Below, piece after piece: positions 9,909 through 19,121 of a stretch of 64,000 nucleotides of DNA (the first letter of the stretch is position 1; every line of letters begins with the position of its first letter). The position numbers and the translations under genes were made by a program. The notes under the pieces are model-generated. The model did not search any database. It saw nothing but the letters and a program-made list of their open reading frames with translations, and was not told the origin of the DNA. The DNA is from Diplonema japonicum. Its lineage: Eukaryota > Euglenozoa > Diplonemea > Diplonemida > Diplonemidae. The stretch spans positions 187,001 through 251,000 of the forward strand of contig OZ025754.1 of assembly GCA_964019335.1 (NCBI GenBank), in the 5' to 3' direction.

Positions 9909-11429
9909 TCACACGATCAGTTTCACAAGCTCCTTTTTGTTGACCTTCCCCAACGTGTTCCTCGGGATGTTGTCCATCCCCACGTACCGTCTGGGCCTCT
10001 TGTAGGGCGCAAGGTGTCCCGCACAGTGTTCCCGCACCTCGTCAAAGGCCACGTTCTTCGGGGAAACGACGGCCGTGACGATCTCCCCAAAGGTGGGGTC
10101 GGGAACACCGACGACAGCAGCCTCACGGAGGGAAGGGTGCCGGAGAAGGACGGATTCAATCTCTAAGGCGGAGAGCTTGTACCCGGCAGATTTGAGGATG
10201 TCAGTAGAGATGCGTCCAAGTATCGTGTACTGGCCGTGCGCGTCGACACCAGCAAGGTCGCCTGTCTTGAAGTAACCGTCTGCGGTGAACGCTTTCTGCG
10301 TTTCTTCTGGGTTTTCAAAATATTCTTTAAACACGGAGTCGGACTTCACCAACACCTCCCCTACAGAAAGGTACCCCTCCACCCGTTCCCCGTCGCTCTC
10401 GCCAACCTTTACGTCGACACCTTGCAACGCTTCCCCCACCGTTCCCACCTCCCTCCCCCCTGTGTATGACTGTGACAAGATCATCCCCGTCTCTGTCATC
10501 CCGTACCTTTCAAGCAACCGTTGCCCGGTGATGTGTTCCCAGTGGGTTTTCAACGGAGATGGGAGGGACATGGAACCAGACACCATTAACCTGTAAGACG
10601 CTCCAGAGGATGTCCAATCAAGGCCGTGTTCTTCCCGATGTGCCGCGAGACGAGCGTATACAGTAGGGACAGCCATGAAGACAGAAGGCAGAGGGGTGGT
10701 GTCGAAAAGAAGTGGAGCGAGCTTTGTAGGACACGCCGGGGAGAACACGCACGATGCTGCTGTGGAAACGGAACAAAGTAAAATGTTGGCCAAACCGTGG
10801 AGGTGGTGCAGCGGGAGGCAGTTCACAATTACATCTTCCACACACCAACCCCACGACTTCACCAGAATGCTTGTCATTGAAAGAACAGATTTTTGAGTGT
10901 GAACAACTCCTTTAGGGTTACCTGTCGTCCCCGACGTGTAAACCATTAAAGCAGGGTTTTCGGGGTCAGATCTTGAGGTAGTGTGTGGTGTTGCTGGACA
11001 TTTCACAGGGGAGTCCAGGTTGTACACGGTGATCTTTCCTTGTTGAGCCGAGGAGATAGCTTCTGCTCTTTCTAGGTTCTGGTGGTCTGTGAGTATTTTC
11101 AACGCCCTGCTGTGTTTTGCGTAATACAGCATTTCTTCGATGGTGTGCGATGTGCATAGTGGGACACAGCAGCCTCCCCCGTGCCAGATGCCCCAGAGCC
11201 CGGTGAGGAATTCGCCCCCCGGGTTTGAAAGTAATAGTACTGTTTCGCCCTGTTCTACCGAGCCTGCGATTGCTTCACCTGCTTCACCTAGTTGGCTGAA
11301 AGTCCACTGTTTGCCGTCAAGGTCCACGACCGCTGTTTTTGTCGGGTAATTTACCTGTGACGCCTTCAGCTTTTCTACCATCGTCGTCACCCATCTTCTG
11401 GTGAAAAATTGTGTTTTGCTCGCTAGCAT
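9909..11429 (-). CDS. Malonyl/methylmalonyl-CoA synthetase-like (ACSF3-type) AMP-forming ligase
   Basis: 506 residues of the AMP-binding superfamily. Visible motifs are the P-loop YTSGTTGNPKGVVH, LLERYGMTETGMILS, FKTGDLAGVDAHGQY and GRISTDILKSAGYKLSALEIE, followed by the C-terminal catalytic Lys region (PRNTLGKVNKKEL). The RYGMTE and KSAGYKLSALEIE signatures match ACSF3-type enzymes, which activate malonate or methylmalonate with ATP and CoA for mitochondrial fatty-acid synthesis or malonate detoxification. The N-terminus MLASKTQFFTRRW could be a mitochondrial presequence. The start is chosen at the ATG that directly follows an A run. The precise substrate is inferred from family resemblance. 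Confidence 0.85.
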   Translation of the reverse strand: MLASKTQFFTRRWVTTMVEKLKASQVNYPTKTAVVDLDGKQWTFSQLGEAGEAIAGSVEQGETVLLLSNPGGEFLTGLWGIWHGGGCCVPLCTSHTIEEMLYYAKHSRALKILTDHQNLERAEAISSAQQGKITVYNLDSPVKCPATPHTTSRSDPENPALMVYTSGTTGNPKGVVHTQKSVLSMTSILVKSWGWCVEDVIVNCLPLHHLHGLANILLCSVSTAASCVFSPACPTKLAPLLFDTTPLPSVFMAVPTVYARLAAHREEHGLDWTSSGASYRLMVSGSMSLPSPLKTHWEHITGQRLLERYGMTETGMILSQSYTGGREVGTVGEALQGVDVKVGESDGERVEGYLSVGEVLVKSDSVFKEYFENPEETQKAFTADGYFKTGDLAGVDAHGQYTILGRISTDILKSAGYKLSALEIESVLLRHPSLREAAVVGVPDPTFGEIVTAVVSPKNVAFDEVREHCAGHLAPYKRPRRYVGMDNIPRNTLGKVNKKELVKLIV

Positions 11430-12091
11430 TTTTTTTTTCCCCCCCTTTGTTTGTGATTTGAAGGGGGCAACTACACATTTAAAAAAAAAATAGGGGGGGG
11501 AGGGAATTGTATATATTCCCTCGGTAGATACCACCTTATTTTTTTTTGGTCTTTTTTTTTTTTTTTTTCAGCTCCCCCCGATTTTTTTTTGGTATCTCAA
11601 AGTGTTATATTATCACCCTATCCGGGGGGGCAATAAAAAAAAACAAGCGGCTTCTCTGGCAAGGAGTATCCTCCATAAATTGAGAGGGGGGGGGGGGGGG
11701 GGGAGAAAGAAAAATACACCATAACGTAAAAAAAAACCCCCCCCCAACTCCACACATCCCGAGCGGATACTGGTCCTAAAAACTGCATCGGTAGAGAAAA
11801 CTGAAAAAAGAACTTTTTTTTTTGAACACCGGCCACCTCACCAATTAACGGCCAATAGCCAGGTCTGGTCCCAAGTATTTGATATTTGCAGAAATTAACT
11901 GCACACCATGAGAGCAGTGAAATGACGAAAGGGGGGGGTGGGGGGGGGGGGGGGGGAGTGAGTGTAATAAAACGACTTACTTAACCCCTACGGGCACTTT
12001 CTTTTTTAAAGATCACTCCTACTACACTTCGCGTCTTTCACCCCCCCCCCCCCCGTTTAGTGCGGAGGAAACCACATGGCTACATGCAGTG

Positions 12092-12124
<33 letters not shown>

Positions 12125-12331
12125 CTGAAATGTCCTCTTCTTTTTCTTCTTGCTTCCCTGCATTTTTTGTTCATTTCTAAGGGGAAGGGAGGGGAGGGCG
12201 AAGATTCACGGACGAAGGGAAAAAAAAAAAAAAAAAAAAGCTACAATAGTAGGGGGAAAAAAAAGGGGGGGGGTAAACTCACGAAGACAGTTTTTTTTTT
12301 TCTTCCTTTTTTTTTTTTTTTTTTTTTTTCT
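11430..12331. other. Intergenic spacer with one non-repetitive patch
   Basis: Homopolymer runs surround a non-repetitive patch at 11825-12080. A minus-strand frame is open across 11618-11900 but becomes Lys, Phe and Pro runs and has no ATG start. I cannot support a gene. Confidence 0.5.
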
Positions 12332-13900
12332 TTACTGCAATTCAACGACGTGTCTGCTCTTCAGATAAGCAGCAGCCTTCAATAAAACCGCGTATCTCTT
12401 CTTGTAAACATCGCTCTTGGCATCAGGATCTGAGTTGCTCTGAGGCGAGTTCAGATCCTCAGGTGTAATGCCCCGAGTTAAGTTAGCCACCTCAGGAGTG
12501 CACCAACCATCAAGGGGGATCGTGAGGCTCATGGGGTAAGCAGGGGGGACCGCATCATATTTCCCAACCGGAAATTTGATTTCAGGAGCGGTGTTTGCAG
12601 CGCAACCCTGCAGGAGCGCAAGCACAAAGGACATTATTCGGTTCCCCCAGTAGAGCTTCATCCCAAGATCGGCGCAAAAATGGTTGATGAGGCACCGCCA
12701 TCGAGGGACTGCACCAAGACAAGCTCCGGGTTGTTTCTCCGCAATAAACCAGTTCGGCTGATGATACAGGTCTTTGTCAGGAAGGACCTGAACGGAATTG
12801 AACTGTCCTAATCGTTCCTCATTGAGCATTGCCATCATTCTGTCTTGTTCCCATGGCCAATCTGTTCTAAACTTGAATTTTAACGGGTTTTTTGCGTAAT
12901 CCCCCAGACTCGTGTTCCACCAAAAGTCGACAACGTTCCGTCCTTTCTCGGAGTTTCCAACTAGAACAACACCTGTGTTCACACAATGCCTGTACTTCTG
13001 CCCTGATTCGTTGGATTTTTTCATGACGTGGTGGCACCACCACCCTGGTTGCTCGAGGTTGGCCACCAACGGTCTCTGTTCCAAAGGGTATCCCTTCCGC
13101 TCCAACGTTGTCCCGACCCATTTTGCAAGGTCGATGTTGAAATCCTCAAATCTTACGATCGCATCGGTGTCGAGGGAAAGCAGAAACGGGGCGTTTGGAT
13201 AGCTTGCCATTGCGGTTTTCATCGACTTGACCTTGCACCACACAGGATGCAGGAGGCATCCGTTAGGACCAACGCACGACGATGTGCATTTGAAAGCCTT
13301 CCCGTGTCTGCACCAGCTCCCGCCTTCACACCCAACAGGGAGCGTTTTATCAGTGCTTACCTTAGGCTCTTCTGCAGGTGATGTATAATACACAAAACGC
13401 AAATTATTAGCGGCGGCGAATAAAGCAGTGTACACAAAAGCCGACGTTGCATAAGGAGGTGTGTCGGGATTGTCGGGGAGAAGGCTCATATAATTAACAA
13501 TGATGGGCTTTCCCTGTGGTGGTGGTGGTGGTGTCGATGTGTCGGTCATGATCTCCTCCTTCTCTGTCTCGTTACCCGTGGAGGGAGAAGGAAGTGCCGT
13601 CGATGTCTCATTATCCAGCTCATTCACCGTTTCGTTGTCACCGTGAACGACGGAAGGAGGAACTGTATACGACTCATTCACTACAGGTACTCTGTTAACA
13701 TGTGTGGTGGAAGGAGAAGGAGAAGGAGAAGGAGAAGAAGGAGAAGCTGGAGGGGTTGTGTGTTCGCTCTGCTCGTCGAACCGCGGGCGTCTCGCCCGGC
13801 TGTTGCTGTATTTTCTCTTCTGAAAATGGTTTGTTATAAAGACCCCTAGAATAGTTACCACCACTACAATCAGAAGCTTTGCGTTGGGAGAAACTGACAT
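12332..13900 (-). CDS. Type II membrane glycosyltransferase, GT34-like
   Basis: 522 residues. A short cytosolic end and one membrane anchor (about residues 7-25, LLIVVVVTILGVFI) are followed by a Pro/Thr/Ser-rich stem and a lumenal catalytic domain. The pattern K-x-x-A-M-x-x-Y-P-x-A, then LSLDTDAIV (a DxD metal/nucleotide-sugar site), then NTGVVLVGNS and W-x-W-E-Q-D resembles GT34 (GMA12/MNN10) galactosyl or mannosyl transferases. This suggests Golgi glycan synthesis. Several N-x-S/T sites lie in the stem. The start is set at MSVSP, just before the anchor; a longer frame upstream is Pro-rich and derives from a G/C-run spacer. Confidence 0.7.
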   Translation of the reverse strand: MSVSPNAKLLIVVVVTILGVFITNHFQKRKYSNSRARRPRFDEQSEHTTPPASPSSPSPSPSPSTTHVNRVPVVNESYTVPPSVVHGDNETVNELDNETSTALPSPSTGNETEKEEIMTDTSTPPPPPQGKPIIVNYMSLLPDNPDTPPYATSAFVYTALFAAANNLRFVYYTSPAEEPKVSTDKTLPVGCEGGSWCRHGKAFKCTSSCVGPNGCLLHPVWCKVKSMKTAMASYPNAPFLLSLDTDAIVRFEDFNIDLAKWVGTTLERKGYPLEQRPLVANLEQPGWWCHHVMKKSNESGQKYRHCVNTGVVLVGNSEKGRNVVDFWWNTSLGDYAKNPLKFKFRTDWPWEQDRMMAMLNEERLGQFNSVQVLPDKDLYHQPNWFIAEKQPGACLGAVPRWRCLINHFCADLGMKLYWGNRIMSFVLALLQGCAANTAPEIKFPVGKYDAVPPAYPMSLTIPLDGWCTPEVANLTRGITPEDLNSPQSNSDPDAKSDVYKKRYAVLLKAAAYLKSRHVVELQ

Positions 13901-14123
13901 ATATATGTGGGGTGGGGGGTTGGGGGGGGGGGGACCCTGTTTTTTTGTTTCAGAAGAATTAAACAATAGAATTCTGGGGGGGGGGGGAGGGGTATAAAAG
14001 GACCATTCCTGATAAGGAAGCGGGGGGGGGGGGGGGGAGATTTTATTTACTAATGTACACGTAAAAAGTAGCAGGCTGTAGTGTTTTTTTTTTCTTTTTT
14101 TTTTTTGCCTATGTGGTGCGATT
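13901..14123. other. Short spacer with G runs
   Basis: G runs near 13920-14037 and a T run near 14081-14106. No gene seen. Confidence 0.5.
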
Positions 14124-14291
14124 TTATTTCGTATCTTCGGTGGGTGCCTCGTTCTCGTTGCCTTCCGACAGCTTTTTCATCATTGCAAGCCGCTCTGCCC
14201 TCTTGCGTGCACCTGCTCCCGGGCTGGCGGGACTCACGGGAGGCTGATCTTCAGTCTGACCGCCTGAAATAGCCAGAGAATTCGGAGCCAT
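14124..14291 (-). CDS. Small charged protein (55 aa), unknown function
   Basis: A clean ATG-to-TAA reading frame of 55 codons starts MAPNSLAISG, has a central RKRAERLAMMKKL helix and ends EDTK. It is the only non-homopolymer stretch between the two neighbouring genes, and its codon use looks coding. The ATG follows an AAGAGAAA leader, as in neighbouring genes. The C-terminal half would form a short basic helix with an acidic tail. I do not recognise the family. Confidence 0.55.
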   Translation of the reverse strand: MAPNSLAISGGQTEDQPPVSPASPGAGARKRAERLAMMKKLSEGNENEAPTEDTK

Positions 14292-14614
14292 TTTCTCTTT
14301 TTATCCTTTATTTCCTAAGCAAAGGTTCACTGGAAGAGAGGGAAAAAAAAAGAAACAAATATAAACAATAAAAAAAAATAAGAACCCTTCAATAAGGATC
14401 TAAGGGAAAAAAAAAGGGAAAAAAAAAAAAAAAAAAAAAACGGGGGAAGGGAGAGGGAGGAAGATAAAGATGGTTTTTTTTTTTTTTTTTTTTTTTTTTT
14501 CAAATAAATTTTTCTTCATCCAGTGTCCAATCTCATATCCAACAAACCATTTTTTTTTTTTTTTTTTTTTTATTTAACACCCACCCTCCCCTCCCTCCTA
14601 AAAGCTTTTCTATA
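14292..14614. other. Spacer of A and T runs
   Basis: Long A and T homopolymers with nothing gene-like. The RING paralogue upstream ends at 14615. Confidence 0.5.
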
Positions 14615-15325
14615 TCACCCAACATGAGCATGCCCCAAATGGGTTTTGTTGTACTCCGCATCATCCGTTGGGAGCTCGTGCCTGCACGTGGGGCAGCTGT
14701 TCCGCGCTTCAAGCCACGGTGTGATGCAGTCCTTGTGAAACAAATGTTCGCAGGGCAGCTCAGTACCTGTTTCACCAGACACAAAACTGTCTTGGCAAAC
14801 AGGGCACACCGCTTCATGATGCTCTTCTGTAGTAACCACCGACGGCAGGTTGCGAAGAACCTCTGCAGAGGTAGGTGGGGAAGGGGGTGCCTCATCCAAT
14901 AACGATTCAAGTATTGTGTCTAAAGAAGGCAGAGCCGCCGAGAAGACCAACCGAAACAGCGGGGGAGGGGCAGGGACAACCGCCCGGAACTGTCTCACCC
15001 TGCTCAAGGCTTCCCTGTCAGGAACGATTTCTACCCATGACCCTTTACATCGAGGGCAGCATAACTCCTTATTCTCATCAGGTGTCATGCTTTTGACATT
15101 TCTACACATGTAGCACCAGGCCCAGACTGACCTCGGGATGAGTAGGTTGCCCCGTCGGTACGCGCTTCTGCCCATTCCTTCGATTTCCACTATAACCCTC
15201 TCTCCTTGCATCCCCATAACTCTCCCGTGCCTTCCGTTAAGAGCCCTGTTTGAATTCAGATTCCGCAGCTCGACCACTGTCCCCAGCGCTATCATCGTGC
15301 TGGAGCTTGAGCGACCCAAGCTCAT
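14615..15325 (-). CDS. RING-H2 E3 ubiquitin ligase-like protein, copy A
   Basis: 236 residues. The N-terminus is a small SH3/KOW-like barrel (GTVVELRNLNSNRALNGRHGRV). A CxxC...CxxC zinc ribbon follows (CYMC...CCPRC). The C-terminal RING-H2 finger reads CPVCQDSF...CEHLFHKDCITPWL...CPTC with all eight zinc ligands. RING-H2 fingers recruit E2 enzymes for ubiquitin transfer. The last ~85 codons are nearly identical in DNA to those of the paralogue at 17971-18693, while the N-terminal halves are strongly diverged. The start is placed at MSLGRSS directly after an A run. Copy A has Glu where copy B has Gly before the HLFH motif. Confidence 0.85.
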   Translation of the reverse strand: MSLGRSSSSTMIALGTVVELRNLNSNRALNGRHGRVMGMQGERVIVEIEGMGRSAYRRGNLLIPRSVWAWCYMCRNVKSMTPDENKELCCPRCKGSWVEIVPDREALSRVRQFRAVVPAPPPLFRLVFSAALPSLDTILESLLDEAPPSPPTSAEVLRNLPSVVTTEEHHEAVCPVCQDSFVSGETGTELPCEHLFHKDCITPWLEARNSCPTCRHELPTDDAEYNKTHLGHAHVG

Positions 15326-15482
15326 TTTTTTTTTTTTTTTTTTTCGTAAGCTCCTTTTTTTTTTGATTTTTTGATTTTTGTCATATTTTTTATAAAAAGG
15401 GGAAGGGGGGTGAAAGAAGGCAAGAAGTAATGGAGCAGGGGAAGGGAGGGGAAAAAAAAGGGGTGAAATTACACGTGTGCAC

Positions 15483-15521
<39 letters not shown>

Positions 15522-15695
15522 GAAAGAAAGATAAAAAAATACAAAGAAAAAAAACTATGATATTTCTTCTTCTTTTTTTTTCCTTTCCATTCCCCCCCTT
15601 AAAAAAAACACTTTTTTTTGATCAATCTTTTCGTTTCTTTTTTTTTTTTTTTTATGGAACAAGTTTTCTTTTTTTTTTTTTTTTTTTTTAATTCA
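15326..15695. other. Spacer of homopolymers
   Basis: A, T and G runs. No coding or RNA feature seen. Confidence 0.5.
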
Positions 15696-16554
15696 TCAAA
15701 AAAAATCCACCGGTTTGATAATGGGAACCGATCGCATCTCCGAGTGCATCTCGGCATTGGGATCCTGATGCTGCTCCGCACCTTCATCGACAGGCTGTAA
15801 AAAAAAAAAAAAAAAAAAAAAAAAATTCCCCCCTCCTCTTTTTTTTCAAACACACCTCCTGCGCCCTATAGTACACGACAGTACTGTATTTATCAACATG
15901 CCTAAAAGTACCTCCCACTACATTGTACCCCTCCCTGCCCTGGAAATACATATGGTTGATAGTAACGTGGTACGGGATGGGAAGCTCGAGCTCCTGGGTG
16001 GGCCTGACATCGGCATTCGTAGTAAGTGGCGTGAACCTCAAGTGAGGTGGGAACAACGGTGGAAGCTTCCGCGTCTCCTCGAACACCCACTGTGTCTGCG
16101 AATAACATTCTTTTTCCGCGGCAGATGCCGTAGCATAAGTCTTTGTGTCGGTATTCGTCTCGGTCGGTGTATCATCATCATCATCACTTTGAATAGCTGT
16201 AATGGAATCAACCACCGAGAGGTAATTAAATTCTCCTTTAACATGTGCTAAGGTCGGTTTTGTGGAATCCACCACACCTTTCCTACCATCCACGAAAAAT
16301 CGATAAGCGTGGTGTCCCGGCTGCAGGTACACCAAGGCCATCCACTCGCTGGAGGATTTCCTCAGTTTAACAGGATTCTTGCTCCAGTTAGTGAAGGTTC
16401 CCTCCACCATGACATCTAAGGCGTTGTAGTTTTCAGGTGCTGCCCACCTGATTACTGTGGCAACACCGCTGCCTTTTCCGCAGGTTGCCTGTACAGCTCG
16501 AAGACTGATATTGCTTGGGGTTTCGTCTCCTGGGTCGCTTTCTTTTTGAGGTTG

Positions 16555-16587
<33 letters not shown>

Positions 16588-16755
16588 GTGTGTCTCTGCC
16601 TCTCCTTTAGGAGTGGAAGAGGATGGGGTCGTCTCGGCCTGTTGTTGTTGTTGTTCTTCCTTCTTCGGGGTGTTTTTCGTCGGGGTGTGGTGTGCGACTT
16701 TCACACCCGGGGGCTGGTGGCTTCTCCCTTCCTCTTTGCCTTGGCTTTGCCCCAT
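15696..16755 (-). CDS. AMPK/SNF1 beta subunit (two exons)
   Basis: Exon 1 is 16755-15856 and exon 2 is 15794-15696, giving about 332 residues. The N-terminus MGQSQGK fits N-myristoylation, as in AMPK beta. A Gln/Thr-rich linker precedes a CBM48 glycogen-binding domain (about 90-180: VEGTFTNWSKNPVKL, LQPGHHAYRFFVDG). The C-terminal beta-subunit interaction domain has PPLFPPHLRF, ELPIPYHVTINHMYF and YSTVVYYRAQE. The beta subunit scaffolds the kinase and gamma subunits and links energy sensing to glycogen and membranes. Unspliced reading would end in a run of nine Phe encoded by a T tract. Splicing preserves frame and adds an acidic, normal-looking tail ending PIIKPVDFF. Confidence 0.85.
15795..15855 (-). 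other. Short cis-intron in the AMPK beta gene
   Basis: On the minus strand the sequence runs GAG|GTGTGTTTG, then a purine patch, then about 28 T, then ACAG|CCTGTC. The ends are GT-AG, the length is 61 nt, and exon 2 continues in phase 0 for 32 codons of mixed composition before a stop. Neighbouring intergenic DNA is homopolymeric, whereas exon 2 is not. Confidence 0.6.
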
Positions 16756-17970
16756 ATGTATTTTTTTTTTTTATTACCCCCTCCTCCCCCTCTTTTTGAA
16801 AAAAAAAGAATTTTTTTTTTGGGTTGGGTTTGAAAAAAAAAAAAAAAAAACAAAAAAAAAAACTATTGTATGGGAAAAAAAAAAAAAAAAGAGACATTTA
16901 ACAAAAAAGAAAATCTAATAAAACCAAGTGAGAGGGAAAACTTTTTTTTTTCTCTTTTTTTTTTTTTAAAAAAAAGAGGAAACCAAAGTAAGAGTTAGAC
17001 ATGGTGGAAAACAGGAAGAAAAAAAAAATAAAACGGGTGGAGGAGGGGGGGGAACGTGTAGGGGAAGCGTAGAAATCCGTTTCTTTCTTTGTCCCCCCCC
17101 CCCCCCCCCAGGGGAAGAGGAAGAAGAAAAAAAAAAAGGGAAAAAAAAAAGAGACATTTAAGGGTACCTGCGGTATGTGGCAGGACGCCTGAAGAGTCTC
17201 AATCTATCTCTTGATCGAACCTTTCTGCTGTGGTGTGGCCTTCGGCCCCTCGTTCACCCTCCTCGGTACCTTAGGTATAAAACCCTCAACCGAGTTGGTT
17301 AGGACACAATAGTTGTACAGTTGTCTCTCAAGGATGTGGAAAAAAACAAAACAATAAATCGAAAAATCAAATCAAAAAAGTTTTTTTTTGAGTTAAGGAA
17401 GTCTTTGCGAGAGTTCCCTGAAGATTAGAAAGTCATACGGAAGGGAAGAAGAAGGGAAAAAAAAAAAAAGGGAATTTGAGTCGTTAAGTCGCTATTCATA
17501 GGCCCCAAGGGAAGGGCATGAATCTCTGTAGAAATCGCCTGACAGTTCCCCCCCCCTATTCTTTAGTAAAGGAAGTACAAGAAGCGAGAAAAAAATACCT
17601 TGCTTTTTTTTTTTTTTTTTTTTGGTTCCCTCTTTCTAAAGAAGAAAGAAAGAAAAAGGGAGTAATACATAGAAGACCAAAAGCCATGTGGCGCAGGGAA
17701 AAAAAAAAAAAAAAAAAAAAGAGATAAAGGAGGTTCCTAGAACGCCCCTCCTTGAAAAAAAAAAAAAGCTAGAAAAAAGAAACCCCACTATAAATAACAG
17801 GGGAAAACTAAAAAAAAACTAAAAAGAAAAAAAAAAAAAAAAAAGGCTAGTGCTCGAGGAGGCGAGAACATAAAAATTTTTCTCTGCGGCTCTATAGCAA
17901 GAAAAAAAAAAAAAAAAAAAAAAAAAACACATTTTTTTTTTCCCCTCTTTTTTTTTTTTTTTTTTTTTTT
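16756..17970. other. Spacer with non-repetitive islands
   Basis: Homopolymer runs enclose two mixed-composition islands, 17163-17345 (described separately) and 17395-17575. The latter contains an inverted repeat at about 17498-17527 (ATTCAT...ATGAAT with a GGGC/GCCC stem). Minus-strand pyrimidine tract plus AG at about 17427-17484 looks like a splice acceptor. A 20-nt block GAGATAAAGGAGGTTCCT at 17720 recurs at 47210. Confidence 0.45.
17204..17326 (-). other. Possible orphan coding exon
   Basis: On the minus strand a T-rich tract ending in TTGAG is followed by 40 open codons of mixed composition (start RQLYNYCVLT, end KGSIKR) and TAG. There is no ATG in this frame, so it could only be a 3' exon. 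I could not find a convincing 5' exon between here and 17970. A stable GGCC-TTCG-GGCC hairpin on the plus strand leaves a structured RNA as an alternative. Confidence 0.3.
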
Positions 17971-18294
17971 TCACCCAACATGAGCATGCCCCAAATGGGT
18001 TTTGTTGTACTCCGCATCATCCGTTGGGAGCTCGTGCCTGCACGTGGGGCAGCTGTTCTTCGCTTCAAGCCACGGTGTGATGCAGTCCTTGTGAAACAAA
18101 TGCCCGCAGGGCAGCTCAGTACCTGTTTCACCAGACACAAAATTATCCTGGCAAACAGGGCACACCGCTTCATGATGCTCTTCTGTAGTAACCACCGACG
18201 GCAGGTTGCGAAGAACCTCTGCAGAGGTAGGTGGGGGCACCTCCGGTTGATGCTCTCTGTGCAGCATATCTAATATCCGGTCCTCGTCCATCAT

Positions 18295-18327
<33 letters not shown>

Positions 18328-18693
18328 AGGCATTATTCCCATGCCCAAAAAGTCCAACGGGCGGGGGGGTGGGGGGGAGAAGTTTCTTGCAATGTTGAAC
18401 TCGTTTTCGCTTCTGACCCCTTCCACGAAGTTCCCACCGCAGGTTCTGCACTCCAGCTCACCAGTCCACGTCACATTGCTCATCACCCCAGATTTGCACA
18501 CGTGGCACCAGCTTCGTTGCGGTCTCACCAATCTCAGGTTGCCTTCCCGCACCGCCTTCAGGCCTTCTCCCTGCACCTGCACCACGATTCTCTCCCCTTG
18601 AAGACCGGTTATCCGCCCGTGCTTGCCGTTCAGCCCCGTGCTGCTCCCCAGCCCCGTGATTTGAACCACTGTGCCTAGACGGATGGTACTCAT
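17971..18693 (-). CDS. RING-H2 E3 ubiquitin ligase-like protein, copy B
   Basis: 240 residues with the same architecture as copy A at 14615-15325. The barrel is GTVVQITGLGSSTGLNGKHGRI, the zinc ribbon CHVC...CRTC, and the RING-H2 CPVCQDNF...CGHLFHKDCITPWL...CPTC. A Met/Gly tandem repeat (GMGMGMGMGMM) in the linker is encoded by a hexanucleotide array. The RING-encoding 3' ends of A and B agree over about 260 bp with only a handful of differences, whereas the 5' halves are much more diverged. This points to gene conversion or a recent partial duplication. The start follows an A run. Confidence 0.85.
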
Positions 18694-19026
18694 TTTTTTT
18701 TTGAAAAAACTAGCAAGAGCCGCTGTATGAATTGTGATCTTAGTGGATAGGGAAAAAAAGGAGGGGGAAGGAGAAAATAAGAAAAAAGAAAGAAAGAAAA
18801 AAAATTCAGATTTTTTTTTTTGTTTGGGTTACTAAAAAAAACAAAAAAAAAGGGGGATTTACTTTTTTTTTTATTTTTTATATAGTTTTTTTACTCGGAC
18901 ATTTTTTTTTTTTTTTTTTTCTTGTTCATTCTTTTTTTTTTTTTTTTTGTCGGTCCGGCAGTATTTTTTTTTTTTTTTTCCTTTTTTTTTTGTGGAGTGT
19001 AAATATATAATAGAACCGAATAGAAG

Positions 19027-19057
<31 letters not shown>

Positions 19058-19121
19058 TTTTTTATTTTTTTATTTTTTTATTTTTTCATATTTTTTTTTT
19101 TTTTTTTTTTTTTCCTCTCTC
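18694..19121. other. Homopolymer spacer
   Basis: T and A runs with a short mixed patch at 18715-18760. Nothing gene-like seen. Confidence 0.55.

Noticed and set aside
17498-17535. U6-like RNA because of an ACAGAGA motif on the minus strand
   Set aside because: The AGC triad and internal stem-loop of U6 are absent, and a 7-nt match is expected by chance.
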